NCBI GenBank assembly: GCA_025965735.1
Contig: JAOPWK010000347.1
Span: forward strand, 1-28,834
Source of the DNA: Frankiales bacterium
Lineage (GTDB): Bacteria; Actinomycetota; Actinomycetes; Mycobacteriales; SCTD01
Reading direction: 5' to 3'
Length of the DNA: 28,834 nt
Shown one piece after another: positions 15,494-23,012 of the stretch. The position numbers and the translations under genes were made by a program. The notes under the pieces were generated by a model. The model ran no database searches. It saw only the letters and a list, made by a program, of their open reading frames with translations, and was not told the DNA's origin. Within the stretch, counting starts at the first letter, position 1. Every line of letters begins with the position of its first letter.

Positions 15494-16602
15494 CGCGGCA
15501 GTCCCAGCACGCGGTCGCCGATGATGTTCCGCTGGATCTCGTTCGAGCCCGAGTAGATGCTCGCGGCACGGACCTCCAAGTACTGGTGTCGCCAGTGCTC
15601 CCGGTGCTCGCTGCATGGCAGCTCGACGGCGAACTCCGTCATCCGCTGCCACTGCTCGCTCCACATCACCTTGAGGACACAGGTGCGGCGGAAGAACTCC
15701 CGGTCGTCGTCCATGAAGTCGAGGGCCTTCATGACCTGCCAGCGCACCAGCTCGAGCGCAGTGTCCATGTCCTGCACCCGCTCGCGCGGGGCGCCCTCCG
15801 TCGCACAGCAGCGCTCCAGCGTGTCGAGGTCCCCACGCATCTCGACGTAGCGCGTGATCGCCTCGATGCCTCCGCGCTCGGCGGTGAGCGTGGTCATCGC
15901 CACCGCCCAGCCGTTGTTCTCCTCGCCGACGAGGTCCTCGTCGGGGACGAACACGTCGTCCAGGAAGACCTCCGCGAAGTGCGAGTCGCCCGAGATCTGC
16001 TTGATGGTGCGGAACGTGATTCCCGGCTGCTTCATGTCCAGGAGGAAGTAGCTGAGGTTGCGGTACCTGGGCTCGGAGGTGCTCGTCCGCGCGAGCAGGA
16101 TGCACCGGTCGGCGTACTGCGCGAAGCTCGTCCAGATCTTCTGCCCGCTCAGGAGGTAGCCGCCGTCGACCCGACGGGCTTGCGTCGTGACGCTGGCCAG
16201 GTCGGACCCGGCGCCCGGCTCGGAGAACCCCTGGCACCAGACGGACTCGCCGCGCAGGATCTCCTGGATGTAACGCGAGCGCTGCTGCTCCGAGCCGTGC
16301 ACCAGGAGCGTGGGGACGGTGAGGATCCGCCCGATGCGCCCGAGACCCTCAGGCGCGTGCGCCCGGGCGGCCAGCTCGTGGAACAGGACCTCCTCGCGCA
16401 GGCCGAGGCCGCGCCCGCCGACCTCCGGCGGGAGCGACAGCCCGGAGTACCCGCCGGCGTAGAGCTGGCGGTCCCACTCGCGGCGGATGTCGATCTTCTC
16501 GTCCTCGGCCAGCGCGTTGCGCTCGGTGCGCCAGCGCTCCGGGACGTTTTCCTCCAGCCAGGCCGAGGCCGTCTCAAGGAATGACGTCTGCACCACCGTC
16601 AT
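15490..16602 (-). CDS. Acyl-CoA dehydrogenase, long subunit
   Basis: A 370-residue acyl-CoA dehydrogenase with the FAD-binding beta-domain motif GFSEPGAGSDLASV, QKIWTSFAQYADRCILLART, and the C-terminal SGSNEIQRNIIGDRVLGLP. The HGGxGFTWE motif of the partner is not present here, consistent with a heteromeric enzyme in which the subunits split FAD-binding and catalytic roles. It is the first gene of a four-gene operon. The ATG at 16602 has AAGGGA upstream, and a strong promoter plus operator E lie within the preceding 65 bases. Confidence 0.92.
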   Translation of the reverse strand: MTVVQTSFLETASAWLEENVPERWRTERNALAEDEKIDIRREWDRQLYAGGYSGLSLPPEVGGRGLGLREEVLFHELAARAHAPEGLGRIGRILTVPTLLVHGSEQQRSRYIQEILRGESVWCQGFSEPGAGSDLASVTTQARRVDGGYLLSGQKIWTSFAQYADRCILLARTSTSEPRYRNLSYFLLDMKQPGITFRTIKQISGDSHFAEVFLDDVFVPDEDLVGEENNGWAVAMTTLTAERGGIEAITRYVEMRGDLDTLERCCATEGAPRERVQDMDTALELVRWQVMKALDFMDDDREFFRRTCVLKVMWSEQWQRMTEFAVELPCSEHREHWRHQYLEVRAASIYSGSNEIQRNIIGDRVLGLPR

Positions 16603-16620
16603 CGCGTCCCTTCTACATTA

Positions 16621-16638
16621 TTCAAACGTATGTTTGGT
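16621..16638. promoter_or_regulatory. TetR-type operator E (acyl-CoA dehydrogenase operon)
   Basis: TTCAAAC-GTAT-GTTTGGT: the palindrome CAAAC-N4-GTTTG with four-base spacing, as at operator C. GTTTGGT is a perfect half site. It lies between the -10 box and the ACAD start codon, over the expected transcription start. Confidence 0.65.
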
Positions 16639-16666
16639 AGATTACCAGTCGGCCTCAACCTGTCAA
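16639..16666 (-). promoter_or_regulatory. Strong sigma-70-type promoter of the ACAD-CT2 operon
   Basis: On the minus strand a perfect -35 box TTGACA (16666-16661), a 16-base spacer and TAATCT (16644-16639) as the -10 box. The operator follows at once, so repression by blocking initiation is expected. Confidence 0.65.
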
Positions 16667-16683
16667 GACGACACCGTGGAGCG

Positions 16684-17484
16684 TCAGGTCTGGCCGCCGC
16701 GCAACGGCACACCCGCCCGGACGGACTCCAGGAAGGCGACGTGCTCCGCCGAGGTCGTGGCGAGCAGCTGCGACATGCGCTCCACCTCCATGCCGGTCTC
16801 GCGGTCCCACACCAGGGCGCCGTCGACCATGCGCTTGGACAGCCCGACAGCAGTCACCGGACAGGAGGCCAGCGCCCGCTCGTAGGCGTCGGCTTGCTGG
16901 CGGAACGACGAGGAGGGCCAGGCGTGCGCGACCAGGCCCAGGGCCACGGCCTCGTCGGCGAGAACGTCGCGGCCGGACAGGACGATCTCCATGGCCTTGT
17001 GGCGACCGACCTGCCGGGCGAGCGTCCAGGCGGTCCCGAGGTCCGGCACCAGGCCCCGCTGGACGAACGGCGCCTGGAAGACAGCGGTGCTGTCCGCCAG
17101 CACGACGTCGCAGGCGAGGGCGAGACCGAAGCCCGCGCCGCTGGCGAACCCCCGGACCTCCGCGACCACGGCCTTGGGCATCGTCGTGATCGCGCGCAGG
17201 ATGTTCGCGGCCATGACGAGCTTCGCGGAGGTGTCCTCCGGCCCGTTCCCCATCTCCTTCACATCACCGCCAGCGCAGAAGGCGCGGTCGTCGCCCGACA
17301 GGACGAGCAGCCGGACGGCCGGGTCCTCGGCCGCCTCGGTGAGGACCCGCAGCAGCTCTCTGCGCAGGGGCCAGTTGATGGCGTTGCGAGCACGTGGGCG
17401 GTTCAGCTGCACGCGCAGCACTCCCCCGTCGGCACGGACGAGCAGCGGCGCTTCTTCCACCGGCGTGGCTTCGGCCTCCGTCAC
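16684..17484 (-). CDS. Enoyl-CoA hydratase/isomerase, PaaG-like (ECH2)
   Basis: A 266-residue crotonase. Oxyanion-hole motifs are FCAGGDVKEM and FASGAGFGLAL. The two hydratase glutamates are absent (Gly in GAGFGLAL, Phe in QAPFVQRG), but Asp in GLVPDLGTAW sits where the isomerase PaaG has its catalytic D136, which favours a double-bond isomerase over a hydratase. The GTG start at 17484 overlaps the cyclase-family stop as GTGA, so the two genes are translationally coupled. It would shift or rearrange a double bond of a CoA-bound intermediate; the substrate is unknown. Confidence 0.9.
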   Translation of the reverse strand: MTEAEATPVEEAPLLVRADGGVLRVQLNRPRARNAINWPLRRELLRVLTEAAEDPAVRLLVLSGDDRAFCAGGDVKEMGNGPEDTSAKLVMAANILRAITTMPKAVVAEVRGFASGAGFGLALACDVVLADSTAVFQAPFVQRGLVPDLGTAWTLARQVGRHKAMEIVLSGRDVLADEAVALGLVAHAWPSSSFRQQADAYERALASCPVTAVGLSKRMVDGALVWDRETGMEVERMSQLLATTSAEHVAFLESVRAGVPLRGGQT

Positions 17485-18407
17485 AGGATGGCCATCGCGT
17501 TGGCCGGCGACGAGAGACCCGCCGGCACCGGCAGGGGCGCTGCCACGAAGAGGAAGTGGTACCGCTGTCGCTCGGCGCAGCGCACGGCGAGCAGGTCGAG
17601 GTCGAAGAGCTCGCCCATCACCACGCCCAGCATGGGCAGCAGACGCCGGTGCAGCGAGCCGTCCTCGCGGTTGCCCGGCGCCGACTCCACTGCGGGGTTG
17701 TCGGTGACCACGGCCGCAACCCCGCTGTCCCACAGGAACCGCGCTGTCGCCTCGTCCGAGCGCACGCCGGAGAAGCGCCTTTCCACGATCGGGTCGGCGC
17801 GCTGCTGCGCGGACAGGGCGCGGTAGGCGGCCACCCAGCCCAGGCGGATGCAGAGGATGTCTCCGGTTCGCAGCTCGACGCCCTGTGCGCGCGCCACCTC
17901 GGACAGGGTGTCGGCATCCACGACGTCACCAGCCATGGGGTCCCACGCGGCTCCGCAGGCTTTCAACCAGCCCGCCACATCCAGGAGCACGCCGCGCCCG
18001 GTGATGCCCCGCTCCGCGAAGCGCTCGATCGACAGCCGGTCCGGACCCACGGCGTCCAGGTCCGTCACCCCGCCGTAGAAGCCGGCTTCCCTAGCGCGGA
18101 CGTGGCGGAACCCGTCCCATTGGGATGCTGCCTGCGGGTTGAACTGGTCGAGCAGGTCCTCGAAGGTGTTGCGGTCCGCGGCGTGGACGCTGTGGCGGGG
18201 CGCCGGTCGTCCGAACAGCGGCGGGTCGATGAGCCCGAGGGACAGGTTGAGGGAGACCGCCTCGCCGGAGGTCACCGCCTGCGCCGCGTCCCGGACATCC
18301 GCACGGGTTGTGCGACTGAGCGTCCCGACCTCGGGGTCGAGCAGGCCCCACGAGTGCGGGAGGCCGAGCGCAGGGTGCTTCGGCAGGTCGTCGTACGAGG
18401 GCGTCAC
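17481..18407 (-). CDS. Cyclase-family metal-dependent hydrolase
   Basis: A 308-residue member of the putative cyclase family (PF04199, which also contains kynurenine formamidase). Hallmarks are the N-terminal SYDDLPKHPALGLPHSWG, SQWDGFRHV (the DGxxH form of the metal-binding motif in the longer members), GRGVLLDVAGW and LRTGDILCIRLGW. Such enzymes hydrolyse amide or ring C-C/C-O bonds with a bound metal. The GTG at 18407 is chosen because it gives the family N-terminus and overlaps, as GTGA, the stop of a small upstream frame; ATGs at 18458 and 18515 are in frame but weakly supported. It is followed by ECH2 in the same operon, under operator F. It may open a ring of an intermediate. Confidence 0.85.
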   Translation of the reverse strand: MTPSYDDLPKHPALGLPHSWGLLDPEVGTLSRTTRADVRDAAQAVTSGEAVSLNLSLGLIDPPLFGRPAPRHSVHAADRNTFEDLLDQFNPQAASQWDGFRHVRAREAGFYGGVTDLDAVGPDRLSIERFAERGITGRGVLLDVAGWLKACGAAWDPMAGDVVDADTLSEVARAQGVELRTGDILCIRLGWVAAYRALSAQQRADPIVERRFSGVRSDEATARFLWDSGVAAVVTDNPAVESAPGNREDGSLHRRLLPMLGVVMGELFDLDLLAVRCAERQRYHFLFVAAPLPVPAGLSSPANAMAIL

Positions 18408-18532
18408 CGGGCGCGCCCGACGGTCGGCAGGGCGGGATGGCTCTGCGCAGGTGAGCATGACCACTGCTCTTCGGGCATGCGACAAGGCCCTTGCAGGACC
18501 GCGACCGACCTGCATTCTGTCCACGGCGTCAT
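18404..18532 (-). CDS. Possible 42-residue leader protein coupled to the cyclase gene
   Basis: ATG at 18532 is preceded by GAGAGGAGG with four bases to the start, one of the strongest ribosome sites in the window. The frame runs 42 codons and stops at TGA 18406-18404, overlapping the GTG of the cyclase-family gene as GTGA. It begins 27 bases below operator F. The product (starting MTPWTECRSV) has four cysteines-or-tryptophan-rich turns but no family I know. It may be a leader that feeds ribosomes into the downstream gene, or a true microprotein. Confidence 0.4.
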   Translation of the reverse strand: MTPWTECRSVAVLQGPCRMPEEQWSCSPAQSHPALPTVGRAR

Positions 18533-18559
18533 GACGCCTCCTCTCCAGGAAGCTAACAT

Positions 18560-18573
18560 ACCAAGCGTTTGGT
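18560..18573. promoter_or_regulatory. TetR-type operator F (cyclase / TesB divergent region)
   Basis: ACCAAGCGTTTGGT matches 13 of 14 consensus positions, the best copy in the window. It lies between the divergent cyclase-family operon and the TesB gene and could control both. Confidence 0.75.
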
Positions 18574-18697
18574 CGGAACGTGCACAACGCGGCAACTGGT
18601 TGCCGATCCAGCCACATGCAGCCCCGGCCCCTGGCGCCCCAATTGCGTCGCTAGCCTGCCGAACGACCGGGGTCGAGACGGACGCAGAGGAGACGCC

Positions 18698-19510
18698 GTG
18701 GTGGCCGCACTGCCGGAACTCGTCCAGGTCGTACGGCTGGACGACCGGACCTACGTCGGCCGGTGCCTCACTGGCGCCACAGGTCGCGTCTTCGGAGGTC
18801 AGGTGGTCGCTCAGGCGCTGCGCGCGGCCACCCTCTCCGCCCCGCGCGGTCGAGAGGTGCACTCCCTGCACTCCCGGTTCCTGCGACCGGGCACGCCAGA
18901 TGCAGACATCACGTACGCGACGACGGTGCTCAAGGCTGGGCGCTCCTTGACGACGGTGCGCGTCGACTGCCTCCAGGGCGACCGGATGATCGTCACTGCG
19001 ACCGCTTCCTTCCACGCCTGCGAGCCGGGGACCGACTACCAGGCCGAGGCGCCGGCTGCTCCCCCACCAGAGCTGTGCTCGGCCGTGGACATGCTCCTGC
19101 CGGGGACGAACGCGGAGCTCCGGCTCCCGGTCGAGCTCCGGTATCCCGACGAGGTGTCGACCTCGCCAGACCCCGCGCCACCACACCACCTCACCTGGCT
19201 GCGCAGCCGGGCCACCCTGGGTGACGACGCGGGGGTCCACGCCTGCGCCCTGACCTACTTCTCCGACCTCACACTGACACGCACCGCACACATGCCTTTG
19301 CGCCGCCCGGGCGTCGTGCGCATCGGCGCCTCGCTGGACCACGCCATCTGGTTCCACCGACCGTTCCGTGCCGACGACTGGCTGCTCTTCGACCAGCACG
19401 CGAGCAGCTACGCCGGCGCGCGCGCTCTCTCTCACGGTCGGATGTTCACGGCGGACGGCCTCCTGGTGGCCTCGGTGGTCCAGGAGGCCCTCATCCGCAT
19501 GCAGTCCTGA
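18698..19510 (+). CDS. TesB-like acyl-CoA thioesterase
   Basis: A 270-residue double hot-dog thioesterase. Motifs are GRVFGGQVVAQAL (N-terminal hot-dog), VHSLHSRFLRPGTPDADI, then LTYFSDLTLT in the second hot-dog and the C-terminal SVVQEALIR, which holds the conserved Gln of TesB. It hydrolyses acyl-CoA to the free acid and CoA, probably to relieve CoA trapping or to release a product. The GTG at 18698 has AGAGGAG five bases upstream; the frame is open further up, but those starts lie in operator F. It converges with the luciferase-like gene, 43 bases apart. Confidence 0.92.
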   Translation: MVAALPELVQVVRLDDRTYVGRCLTGATGRVFGGQVVAQALRAATLSAPRGREVHSLHSRFLRPGTPDADITYATTVLKAGRSLTTVRVDCLQGDRMIVTATASFHACEPGTDYQAEAPAAPPPELCSAVDMLLPGTNAELRLPVELRYPDEVSTSPDPAPPHHLTWLRSRATLGDDAGVHACALTYFSDLTLTRTAHMPLRRPGVVRIGASLDHAIWFHRPFRADDWLLFDQHASSYAGARALSHGRMFTADGLLVASVVQEALIRMQS

Positions 19511-19553
19511 ACCGAGCCCCTCACCCGTTCGCGGAGTGGCTGGACCACGACGA

Positions 19554-20606
19554 TCAGGCCTGCGCGTCCGCCCGCTCCGACCCGCCCGTGGCCGCTGCAC
19601 GTCCCAGGCCGGCGACGATGGCACGGAGGTTGCGGATGTTGTCCGGGCCCGGTGCGCCAGCGCCGACGGTCTGGAAGACGGTTTCGGACACCCCTCGGGC
19701 GGCGTACTCCGCCTCCAGCGCCCCCCATTGCGCCAGGACCTCCTCCGGCGTCCCTGCCAGGCAGAAGTCTGCGACCATCTCGTCCGGGACCAGTGCGGCG
19801 AGCTCCGCCCACTCGGAGCCGCGGGCGCGGTACGTGTCCCGGATCTCGCGAGCGACCGGACCCCAGCCGGTGCCATCGGCCGCGGCCGCATAGCTGGGCG
19901 TGGAGAAGTAGAAGGCCAGGCTCCGCCGCGCACGGTCGCGAGCGCGGTCCCCGTCCTCCTCGATCGCCGTCATGCGCCAGAGAGCAAGCTGCGCGGGGCG
20001 CCCGGCAGCAGCCGCCCCCTCAGCCATCGCGGGCAGCACGACGTCGTCGAGGTAGCGCAGGTGCGCACCCAAGGGATGCACAGCCACTCCGTCGCAGGAC
20101 CGCGCGGCGATCCGGAGCATCGTCGCGTTGATGCCAGAGCCCCAGATCGGTACCTCCGGGCGGGCGCCGTTCAGCTCTCCGTAGCTGCCTGAGTAGAAGC
20201 GGCCCTCGTGGTGGAAGGTCCGCTCGGCGGCCCAGGCCTTGCGCAGGATCTCTGCGTACTCCTCGATCCGGCTCGCCGCATGGTCGAACTCGGTGACGCC
20301 GTACCAACGCGTGCGCATCCCCTGCGTGCCCGCACCGAGCCCCAGCGAGAAGCGGCCAGCCGAAGCCACCGCCGCATCCGCCGCGGTGGCGGCGAGCGCG
20401 AGGGGCGCCCGGGTGAAGGCGTAGGCGATGCCCGTGCCGATCCCGATCGTCCGGGTCGACAAGGCCAGTGTCAGCGCCCGCACGAGGGCGTCACGACCTG
20501 GGTCCTCGGTCGTCCAGATCCGGTCGAACCCGGCCGCCTCAGCCTCTTGCGCCACCCCCACGAGCGGCAGGAAGTCGGGAACCGCGAAGACGATCGACCG
20601 CTTCAT
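19554..20606 (-). CDS. Luciferase-like (LLM) flavin/F420-dependent oxidoreductase
   Basis: A 350-residue TIM-barrel protein of the bacterial luciferase-like family. It shows FAVPDFLPLVGVAQEAEAAGFD at the N-terminus, the RAPLALAATAADA helix, GRFSLGLGAGTQG and PIWGSGINATMLRIAARSCDG, as in F420- or FMNH2-dependent members common in actinomycetes. Possible reactions include hydride transfer to an enone or CoA ester, or oxygenation of a ketone; the sequence does not decide. It reads alone on the minus strand, and no operator copy is visible upstream (20607-20854), so its control may differ from that of the rest of the cluster. Confidence 0.9.
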   Translation of the reverse strand: MKRSIVFAVPDFLPLVGVAQEAEAAGFDRIWTTEDPGRDALVRALTLALSTRTIGIGTGIAYAFTRAPLALAATAADAAVASAGRFSLGLGAGTQGMRTRWYGVTEFDHAASRIEEYAEILRKAWAAERTFHHEGRFYSGSYGELNGARPEVPIWGSGINATMLRIAARSCDGVAVHPLGAHLRYLDDVVLPAMAEGAAAAGRPAQLALWRMTAIEEDGDRARDRARRSLAFYFSTPSYAAAADGTGWGPVAREIRDTYRARGSEWAELAALVPDEMVADFCLAGTPEEVLAQWGALEAEYAARGVSETVFQTVGAGAPGPDNIRNLRAIVAGLGRAAATGGSERADAQA

Positions 20607-20854
20607 GAGGCGGCTGCAGGCAGCGCGCAGCTCGTGGCGGTGGAATCCCTACAGACGGCAGGCCCCTCGGCGCGACCAGGAAAAGCGCGGCCGGGCGCAT
20701 GACCTGCCTGCACGGCTTGGTCTCTCGCACGACGCCTGAGGGCGGCTATCGCGATGCCCATCACCACTCCGATCACTCGGGAAAGCCTTGTGCCGCTGCA
20801 GGATAGGGTCAGCAAGCAGGTCGCGGGTCAGGCGTCGAGGCAGGGGGCGACCGG
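20607..20854. other. Divergent intergenic region without an operator copy
   Basis: These 248 bases separate the divergent luciferase-like and ECH3 genes. No gene, no copy of the ACCAAACGTTTGGT palindrome and no promoter with good boxes was seen. Both flanking genes may be outside the common regulon or controlled by read-through. Confidence 0.4.
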
Positions 20855-21571
20855 ATGGACGAGATCCTCAACTGCGACCGAGTGGACGGCGTCGCCACGG
20901 TCACGCTCAACCGACCGCACGCGCGCAACGCGCTGTCTGCCGAGCTGCGACGGCAGCTGCAGGAGCTGCTGGCGCAGCTGGACGCCGACGACGACATCGG
21001 CGCGATCGTCCTGACAGGTGCTGACCCGGCCTTCTGCGCCGGTGTCGACATCCGGGAGCTGGAAGCGGGTGGCTCTGCTGCCGAGGGCATCGGCCCGCTC
21101 ACGGCGCCCTTCGTGTCCACCACAACCCCGCTGATCGGAGCCGTCAACGGGGCCGCCTACACCGGCGGCCTCGAGCTGGCGCTGGCCTGTCACGTCCTCC
21201 TGGCATCGGAACGGGCGACCTTCGCCGACACGCACACCCAGCTGGGTCTGATGCCGGGGTGGGGTCTCACCGTCCTGTTGTCCGAGGCGATCGGCGACCG
21301 GCGGGCGCGCGAGATGAGCCTGACGTCAGCCCCCATCGACGCGAGGACTGCCTACGACTGGGGGTTGGTCAACCGCGTCGTCGGCCACGAGGAGCTCCTG
21401 CCGACCGCCCACGCGTCGGCGCGCCGGATGTGCGTGCACGACCGGGCTTCTGTGCGACGCATCTCGAAGCTGTACCAGGACCAAGCCACCGCTCGGACGC
21501 GTACGGCCTGGAAGCTGGAGGCCGCCGCATTCGCGGGAACCCGTCCCGCCAACCAAATGTATGGTAGATAG
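20855..21571 (+). CDS. Enoyl-CoA hydratase-family protein (ECH3)
   Basis: A 238-residue crotonase, somewhat short. It has FCAGVDIREL and YTGGLELALACH as oxyanion-hole segments. The first hydratase Glu (GGLELAL) is kept, while the second Pro-Glu site reads FADTHTQLGLMPGWG, a His-containing variant found in a recognisable hydratase subfamily. The ATG at 20855 has AGGGGG upstream. The last codons (NQMYGR then stop at 21571) overlap operator G, so part of the regulatory site of the next gene is coding. TetR2 begins four bases after its stop, so the two genes may form an operon. Confidence 0.9.
   Translation: MDEILNCDRVDGVATVTLNRPHARNALSAELRRQLQELLAQLDADDDIGAIVLTGADPAFCAGVDIRELEAGGSAAEGIGPLTAPFVSTTTPLIGAVNGAAYTGGLELALACHVLLASERATFADTHTQLGLMPGWGLTVLLSEAIGDRRAREMSLTSAPIDARTAYDWGLVNRVVGHEELLPTAHASARRMCVHDRASVRRISKLYQDQATARTRTAWKLEAAAFAGTRPANQMYGR
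21552..21565. promoter_or_regulatory. TetR-type operator G (inside ECH3 end, before TetR2)
   Basis: ACCAAATGTATGGT matches 12 of 14 consensus positions. It lies within the last codons of ECH3 and ends ten bases before the preferred TetR2 start. It probably marks an internal, autoregulated promoter for TetR2. Confidence 0.6.
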
Positions 21572-21575
21572 AGCG

Positions 21576-22310
21576 ATGCAGAGACCGGAGTCCGGAGGAC
21601 CAGCCGGTTCCGCGGTGTCGGGCGCCACCTCAGGTAGGCGCAACCGGCACGATGCGATCTTCATCGCCGCCATCGCGGTGTTCTCCGAGCGAGGCTATGC
21701 CGCAGCCTCGCTGCAGGACGTCGCCGACTCGGTCGGCCTCCTGAAGGGCAGCCTCTACCACTACATCTCCTCCAAGGAGAGCCTGCTCTACGAGATCTTC
21801 CAGGACTGGTACGTCCAGGCGGTCGACCTCATGGCCGACATCGACGCGCTCGATCTGCCGCCCGGCCCTCGCCTGCGCGACTTCGTCCGCCGGCTGACGC
21901 TGTTCTACGCGCAGGACCGCGAGCGCGCCAGCCTGTACTTCAGCGAGTGGCGGCACCTCACCGGCGAGCACCACGCGACGGTGATGGCACAGCGCCGTGA
22001 GTTCGAGCTGTTCGTGCTCGGCCTGATCCTCGAGGTGCAGGCGCGAGGGCTGGGCCGCGACGACCTGGAGCCCAAGCTGGCCACCCGGTACCTCCTGACC
22101 GCTGTCAACGGCGTGGTGCTCTGGTACCGACCCGGCGGCGTCTGGTCCGCCAACAGGATCGCAGAGCAGATCGCCGACATGACCTGCGCGTTCGTGCTCC
22201 GCCCGCAGTCGTCCACAGACACGCCCGACAGGAGGCCGTCAGTGGGCGAGCGTCCGTCGAGCCGCCTTCGGCCCACGAGCAGCGCGGCCCCGTCCGCCGC
22301 GTCCGGCTGA
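21576..22310 (+). CDS. TetR/AcrR-family transcriptional regulator 2
   Basis: A 244-residue TetR regulator with helix-turn-helix at about residues 24-75 and a helical ligand domain. Residues 53-68, VGLLKGSLYHYISSKE, are identical to TetR1, and the ligand domains are also similar (LYFSEWRHLTGE versus IYFREGGHLSGA). It has a disordered Ser/Pro/Arg-rich tail of about 35 residues that TetR1 lacks. An upstream in-frame ATG at 21561 lies inside operator G; I prefer 21576, though its ribosome site is weak. It probably recognises the same operators as TetR1, perhaps with a different inducer. Confidence 0.9.
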   Translation: MQRPESGGPAGSAVSGATSGRRNRHDAIFIAAIAVFSERGYAAASLQDVADSVGLLKGSLYHYISSKESLLYEIFQDWYVQAVDLMADIDALDLPPGPRLRDFVRRLTLFYAQDRERASLYFSEWRHLTGEHHATVMAQRREFELFVLGLILEVQARGLGRDDLEPKLATRYLLTAVNGVVLWYRPGGVWSANRIAEQIADMTCAFVLRPQSSTDTPDRRPSVGERPSSRLRPTSSAAPSAASG

Positions 22311-22346
22311 GCACCTCCGGGGCGAGAGCACCGCCGCTTCAGGTGG

Positions 22347-22383
22347 CCCTGGAGAGCAGCGTCGGCCCCTGGAGGGCAGCGTC
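22347..22383. repeat. Short tandem duplication at the CoA-transferase 3' end
   Basis: A 17-base unit, CCCTGGAGAGCAGCGTC at 22347-22363, is repeated with one mismatch at 22367-22383, a period of 20 bases. The second copy runs into the stop codon of CoA-transferase subunit B. It lies between convergent genes; no clear terminator stem is formed. Confidence 0.6.
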
Positions 22384-23011
22384 AGCCGAAGACCCCGCCC
22401 CCGCGCGCCCGGAGCTCAGCGGCGTCGACGCCGTCGGCCAGCTCCACGATCTCGACGTGGTCGCCGAGGGGACGGAAGACCCCCCAGTCGGTGTAGACCC
22501 GCTCGACGCAGCCGGGTGCGGTCAAGGGGTAGGTGCAGGTGGGAACGATCTTGCACACCCCGGACCGGCTGAACAGGTCCATGGCGACGAACACGTGCCG
22601 CGCGCCGACGGCCAGGTCCATCGCGCCCCCGACGCCAGGGATGACGTCGTCGTCGTCGGTCCGCCAGTTCGCCAGATCGCCGTTCTGACCCACCTGGTAG
22701 GCACCCATCACGCAGTAGCTCAGGTGCCCACCCCGGATGAGCGCGAACGAGTCCGCGTGGTGGAAGTACGACGCGCCGGGTTCTTCGACGACGTAGACCT
22801 TGCCGGCGTTGATCAGGTCCACGTCGACCTCGTCGGCGGCCGCGGCGCGCCCCATGCCCAGCATGCCGTTCTCGGTGTGCAGCACCAGCTCACGACCGGC
22901 GGGCACGTGGTCGGCCACCATCGTGGGGATGCCGATGCCCAGGTTGACGTAGGCGCCATCCGGGATGTCCTGAGCCACCCGCGCGGCGATCTGCTTGCGG
23001 TTCCAGGTCAT
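22382..23011 (-). CDS. 3-oxoacid CoA-transferase, subunit B
   Basis: A 209-residue beta subunit of a class I CoA-transferase. It starts with NRKQIAARVAQDIPDGAYVNLGIGIPTMV and contains HTENGMLGMG, whose Glu forms the thioester intermediate in SCOT and PcaJ-type enzymes. GGAMDLAVGARHVFVAMD and the CTYPLTAPGCVERVYTDWGVF segment complete the family pattern. With subunit A, one base upstream, it would move CoA between succinyl-CoA or acetyl-CoA and a 3-oxoacid. Whether it works on a pathway-specific oxoacid or on acetoacetate/3-oxoadipate cannot be told. Confidence 0.94.
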   Translation of the reverse strand: MTWNRKQIAARVAQDIPDGAYVNLGIGIPTMVADHVPAGRELVLHTENGMLGMGRAAAADEVDVDLINAGKVYVVEEPGASYFHHADSFALIRGGHLSYCVMGAYQVGQNGDLANWRTDDDDVIPGVGGAMDLAVGARHVFVAMDLFSRSGVCKIVPTCTYPLTAPGCVERVYTDWGVFRPLGDHVEIVELADGVDAAELRARGGGVFG

Positions 23012-23012
23012 G

